Positions 6,528 to 8,302 of a stretch of 8,302 nucleotides of DNA are shown here, in pieces. Where the stretch lies: the NCBI GenBank assembly GCA_964431205.1, contig CAYSIX010000189.1, forward strand, positions 1 to 8,302. The letters run 5' to 3'. Both the position numbers and the translations under genes were made by a program. The notes under the pieces are model-generated. The model saw only the letters and a list, made by a program, of their open reading frames with translations, was not told where the DNA came from and searched no databases. Position 1 is the stretch's first letter; every line of letters starts with the position of its first letter. The DNA is from CAYSIX01 sp964431205. Its GTDB lineage: Bacteria; Planctomycetota; Phycisphaerae; Phycisphaerales; Phycisphaeraceae.

Positions 6528-7376
6528 TCATTTGTCGGCCTTGCGATAGGCGAAAGCCTGCGGCATCGGCATCAACTCGAACGGCACGTCAATGTTGCGT
6601 AGCGTTTCGCTGTGCCCGATAAACAAAGTCCCGTCGTCTTCGAGCTGGTCATGAAACAGCCTCGTGCAGTGCAGGCGCATCGGGTCGTCGAAGTAGATCA
6701 GCACGTTGCGACAGAAGATCACGTCCCACGTGCCAAACCGCTTGGCCGCCAGCCCGTCCTTGAGGTTCAGCTTCTCGAAGTGCACCATGCTCTTGACATC
6801 GGGGTCGAGCACGTAGAACCCGCCCTCCTCGCGGAAGTAGCGGCGGAGCACCATCGGGTTAAGGTTGCGGACCGAGTAGTGCACGTACTTGCCGCTGTGG
6901 GCCTGGTTGAGCACCTTCTCGCTGATGTCCGTGCCCAGGATCTCGACCCGCCAGTCCGACAGCCGCACGCCCAGTGAGCGGTGGATCTGGATGGCGAGGG
7001 TGTACGGCTCCTCGCCGCTCGAGCACGCCGCCGACCAGACCCGCAGCGTCTTCTTGGCCTTGCGCGACTCCAGCAGCTCGGGCAGGATCTTCTGCTCAAA
7101 CACGTCGAGCTGCGGCTCGTTGCGAAAGAAGCTCGTCTCGTTGATCGTGATGCGGTTGAACATCTCCTGAAACTCATCCATCTGGTAGGGACCGCTGGTG
7201 AGGTACAGGAGGTATTGATCGAAGCTGTCGAATCCAAGCTCCTCGACGCGGCGTGACAGACGGCTCTCCAGGACGTACTTCTTGGCGTCCTGGAAGAAGA
7301 TCCCCGCGCGGTCATAGACGACCTTGCGGAGCTTCTCGAACTGCGCGTCGGTCATCGTCTGGCTCAATGCCGGCAT
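6528..7376 (-). CDS. cheR: CheR chemoreceptor glutamate methyltransferase
   Basis: CheR transfers methyl groups from S-adenosylmethionine to glutamates of chemoreceptors, the methylation arm of adaptation. The 282-residue length is normal for the family. An N-terminal helical domain (about 1-85) leads into the motif NETSFFRN (79-86). The Rossmann-type methyltransferase domain then shows VWSAACSSGEEPYTLAI (113-129, SAM-binding), LGTDIS (147-152), IFCRNVLIYF (220-229) and FIGHSE (252-257). No pentapeptide-binding or TPR extension is fused to it. ATG at 7376 is preceded by a purine-rich tract (GGGGAGAGGGG, about 7-17 bases upstream) rather than a clean Shine-Dalgarno. An in-frame ATG seven codons later (7355) is possible. 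The gene lies 91 bases after cheW and 69 bases before cheA. Unlike most Che proteins here it does not end in Ala-Ala. Confidence 0.96.
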   Translation of the reverse strand: MPALSQTMTDAQFEKLRKVVYDRAGIFFQDAKKYVLESRLSRRVEELGFDSFDQYLLYLTSGPYQMDEFQEMFNRITINETSFFRNEPQLDVFEQKILPELLESRKAKKTLRVWSAACSSGEEPYTLAIQIHRSLGVRLSDWRVEILGTDISEKVLNQAHSGKYVHYSVRNLNPMVLRRYFREEGGFYVLDPDVKSMVHFEKLNLKDGLAAKRFGTWDVIFCRNVLIYFDDPMRLHCTRLFHDQLEDDGTLFIGHSETLRNIDVPFELMPMPQAFAYRKADK

Positions 7377-7467
7377 GGTGAACCCCTCTCCCCCGACAGG
7401 TGAACGGGCGTGACGACCGCGGGGGCGGGCCTCGGCCTCGCCTCCGTTGAAGGTTGAAGCCGGCGGC

Positions 7468-8057
7468 TCAGGCCGCCATCCGCTCGACCGCGGCGATCTC
7501 CGCGTCGCTGAACAGCCGCTCGAGGTCCAGCAGGATCAGAAGCCGATCGTTCAGCTTGCCGACGCCCTGGACGTAGTCCGCCTTGGACGTGCTCATCCCG
7601 CAGACCATCTGAGGCGGCGGCTCGACGATCTCCGGGCTGATCCGCAACACCTCGTTGACCTGATCGACCGTGAACCCGATGACCCGCGAGGCGACCTCGA
7701 CGACGATGATCCGGCTGTCCGCCGACTGCTCCGCCGCCTGGAGCCCGAACCGCTTGCGCAGGTCGATCACCGGGATGATCTTGCCCCGCAGGTTGATCAC
7801 GCCCTCGACGAAGTCGGGGCTCTGCGGGACCCGGGTGATCTGCATCATCCGGTTGATCTCCTGGACGCTCAGGATCGGGACGGCGAACTCCTCGTCCCCG
7901 ACCATGAAGCTCACGAGCTGGAGCAGCTCGCTCTCGCCGGTGTTGGCGTCGCGGGCGCTGGTCGCCTCGAGCGTGGCGGTCGACCACTTCCTGCGCGTGC
8001 GGGGTCGCGNNNNNNNNNNGCGGAACCGGCCTGGGTGCTGGAGAAGGGATCGGGCAT
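7468..8057 (-). CDS. cheW: CheW chemotaxis coupling protein (contains assembly gap)
   Basis: CheW is the cytoplasmic scaffold that joins chemoreceptors to the kinase CheA in the signalling array. The last 179 residues are continuous after the gap. The CheW domain starts about 28 residues beyond the gap (LLQLVSFMVGDEEFAVPIL) and carries the family signature VINLRGKIIPVIDLRKRFG, where receptor and CheA contacts lie. The C-terminal half (GVGKLNDRLLILLDLERLF) is also typical. The start was chosen as ATG at 8057 because of a good AAGGAA site and gives an N-terminus MPDPFSSTQAGS. That start and the CheW body are in different frames across the ten N's. This is expected if the N run is a placeholder of the wrong length, so the true protein has some residues missing here and probably totals about 195. 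It is the first gene of the unit and ends in Met-Ala-Ala. The identity is secure; the exact N-terminus is not. Confidence 0.93.
8010..8019. other. Assembly gap (ten N's) inside cheW
   Basis: Ten consecutive undetermined bases sit near the 5' end of cheW. The coding frame upstream (set by the ATG and its ribosome binding site) and the frame downstream (set by CheW similarity) disagree across it, so the gap is probably not exactly ten bases long. Confidence 0.97.
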
Positions 8058-8064
8058 GGGTGGG

Positions 8065-8070
8065 TTCCTT
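8065..8070 (-). promoter_or_regulatory. Ribosome binding site that fixes the cheW start
   Basis: AAGGAA on the minus strand lies 7 bases before the ATG at 8057. This identifies 8055-8057 as the cheW start even though, as the gap is written, that ATG is in a different frame from the body of cheW. Confidence 0.75.
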
Positions 8071-8182
8071 GTGTTGAAACCGTAATTCCACGAACGCGGC
8101 GGCCGCGGGTCCGGATGGGCGCCGCGCGCCCCCAACGGGGTCTCGGCCGCCGGTCGCACACCATGGCCGACGGGCCCTGTCA

Positions 8183-8210
8183 GCATCGGAACCTGACGCC
8201 GACCGCTTTA
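8183..8210 (-). promoter_or_regulatory. Candidate sigma-28 (FliA-type) promoter for the che cluster
   Basis: On the minus strand a TAAAGCGG element (8210-8203) is followed after 12 bases by TCCGATGC (8190-8183). The family consensus is TAAAGTTT, about 11 bases, then GCCGATAA. Each half matches at 5 of 8 positions, including the TAAAG and CCGAT cores, but the spacer is one base longer than usual. FliA-type promoters commonly drive chemotaxis genes in flagellated bacteria, which makes the position, about 120 bases before the first gene, attractive. The match is weak enough to have arisen by chance. Confidence 0.33.
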
Positions 8211-8302
8211 GTCCGCGGCTCAACGCTATGGTTTTCTTACGAGTGTTACCGGAAGCCCCGCCCCACCCGGCTCACGAAGCGGCGACCGAACGCTTTCCCG
8301 AC

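Larger units (their letters stand above)
8058..8302 (-). other. Leader region upstream of cheW, no gene seen
   Basis: No credible protein is encoded here. Translations on either strand are Arg/Pro/Ala-rich and resemble no family I know. The stretch most likely holds the promoter and a roughly 120-base untranslated leader of the chemotaxis unit. It is locally less GC-rich around 8221-8250 than the coding part, as promoter regions often are. The only promoter-like element I can point to is the sigma-28-like pair listed separately. Confidence 0.5.

Noticed and set aside
7468..8223. cheW starting at 8223 in the frame of its body
   Set aside because: The extra N-terminal residues are Arg/Pro/Ala-rich and unlike CheW, they depend on the arbitrary length of the N run, and a far better start with a ribosome binding site exists at 8057.
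1..8302. tRNA, rRNA, CRISPR array, insertion sequence or riboswitch
   Set aside because: No cloverleaf-like, repeat-spacer, transposase or terminal inverted repeat signal was seen. Coding genes fill nearly all of the window and spacers are under 100 bases apart from the two ends.

Overview
The window is one co-directional chemotaxis cluster, read entirely on the minus strand and very GC-rich. In order of transcription (right to left) it holds cheW, cheR, cheA, cheX, cheY, a FapA/DUF342 gene, cheB and a small YggL-like gene. All eight genes end in TGA. Spacers run from 15 to 96 bases, and most starts have a recognisable Shine-Dalgarno, so one polycistronic unit is likely. A run of ten N's inside cheW shows that this is a draft assembly. 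The source is a motile, flagellated, high-GC Gram-negative-type bacterium. A CheX phosphatase (rather than CheZ) and a DUF342 protein in the cluster would fit a planctomycete or a deltaproteobacterial/myxobacterial-type lineage, but the sequence alone does not settle this.

Layout: 8058-8302 is a gene-free leader with a weak sigma-28-like promoter candidate. 7468-8057 is cheW (coupling protein, interrupted by the gap). 6528-7376 is cheR (receptor methyltransferase). 4128-6458 is cheA (hybrid-free histidine kinase with an extra, degenerate HPt-like domain). 3615-4112 is cheX (CheY-P phosphatase). 3147-3518 is cheY (response regulator). 1618-3057 is the FapA-like gene. 528-1586 is cheB (methylesterase). 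152-454 is the YggL-like gene. 1-151 contains a strong hairpin that may end the unit and a possible promoter reading out of the left edge.

The genes form a nearly complete signalling circuit. CheW links receptors to CheA. CheA phosphorylates CheY (motor output) and CheB (adaptation). CheX dephosphorylates CheY. CheR and CheB add and remove receptor methyl groups. No receptor (MCP) gene, cheD or cheC is present, so receptors must lie elsewhere. The FapA-like protein between cheY and cheB may tie the pathway to flagellar placement or assembly, which is an inference.

I see no sign of a wholly new system. The points most worth a second look are the histidine-less second HPt-like domain in CheA, the base-skew switch and structured junction between cheY and fapA, the shared Ala-Ala C-termini of five Che proteins, and the YggL-like gene at the end of the cluster.
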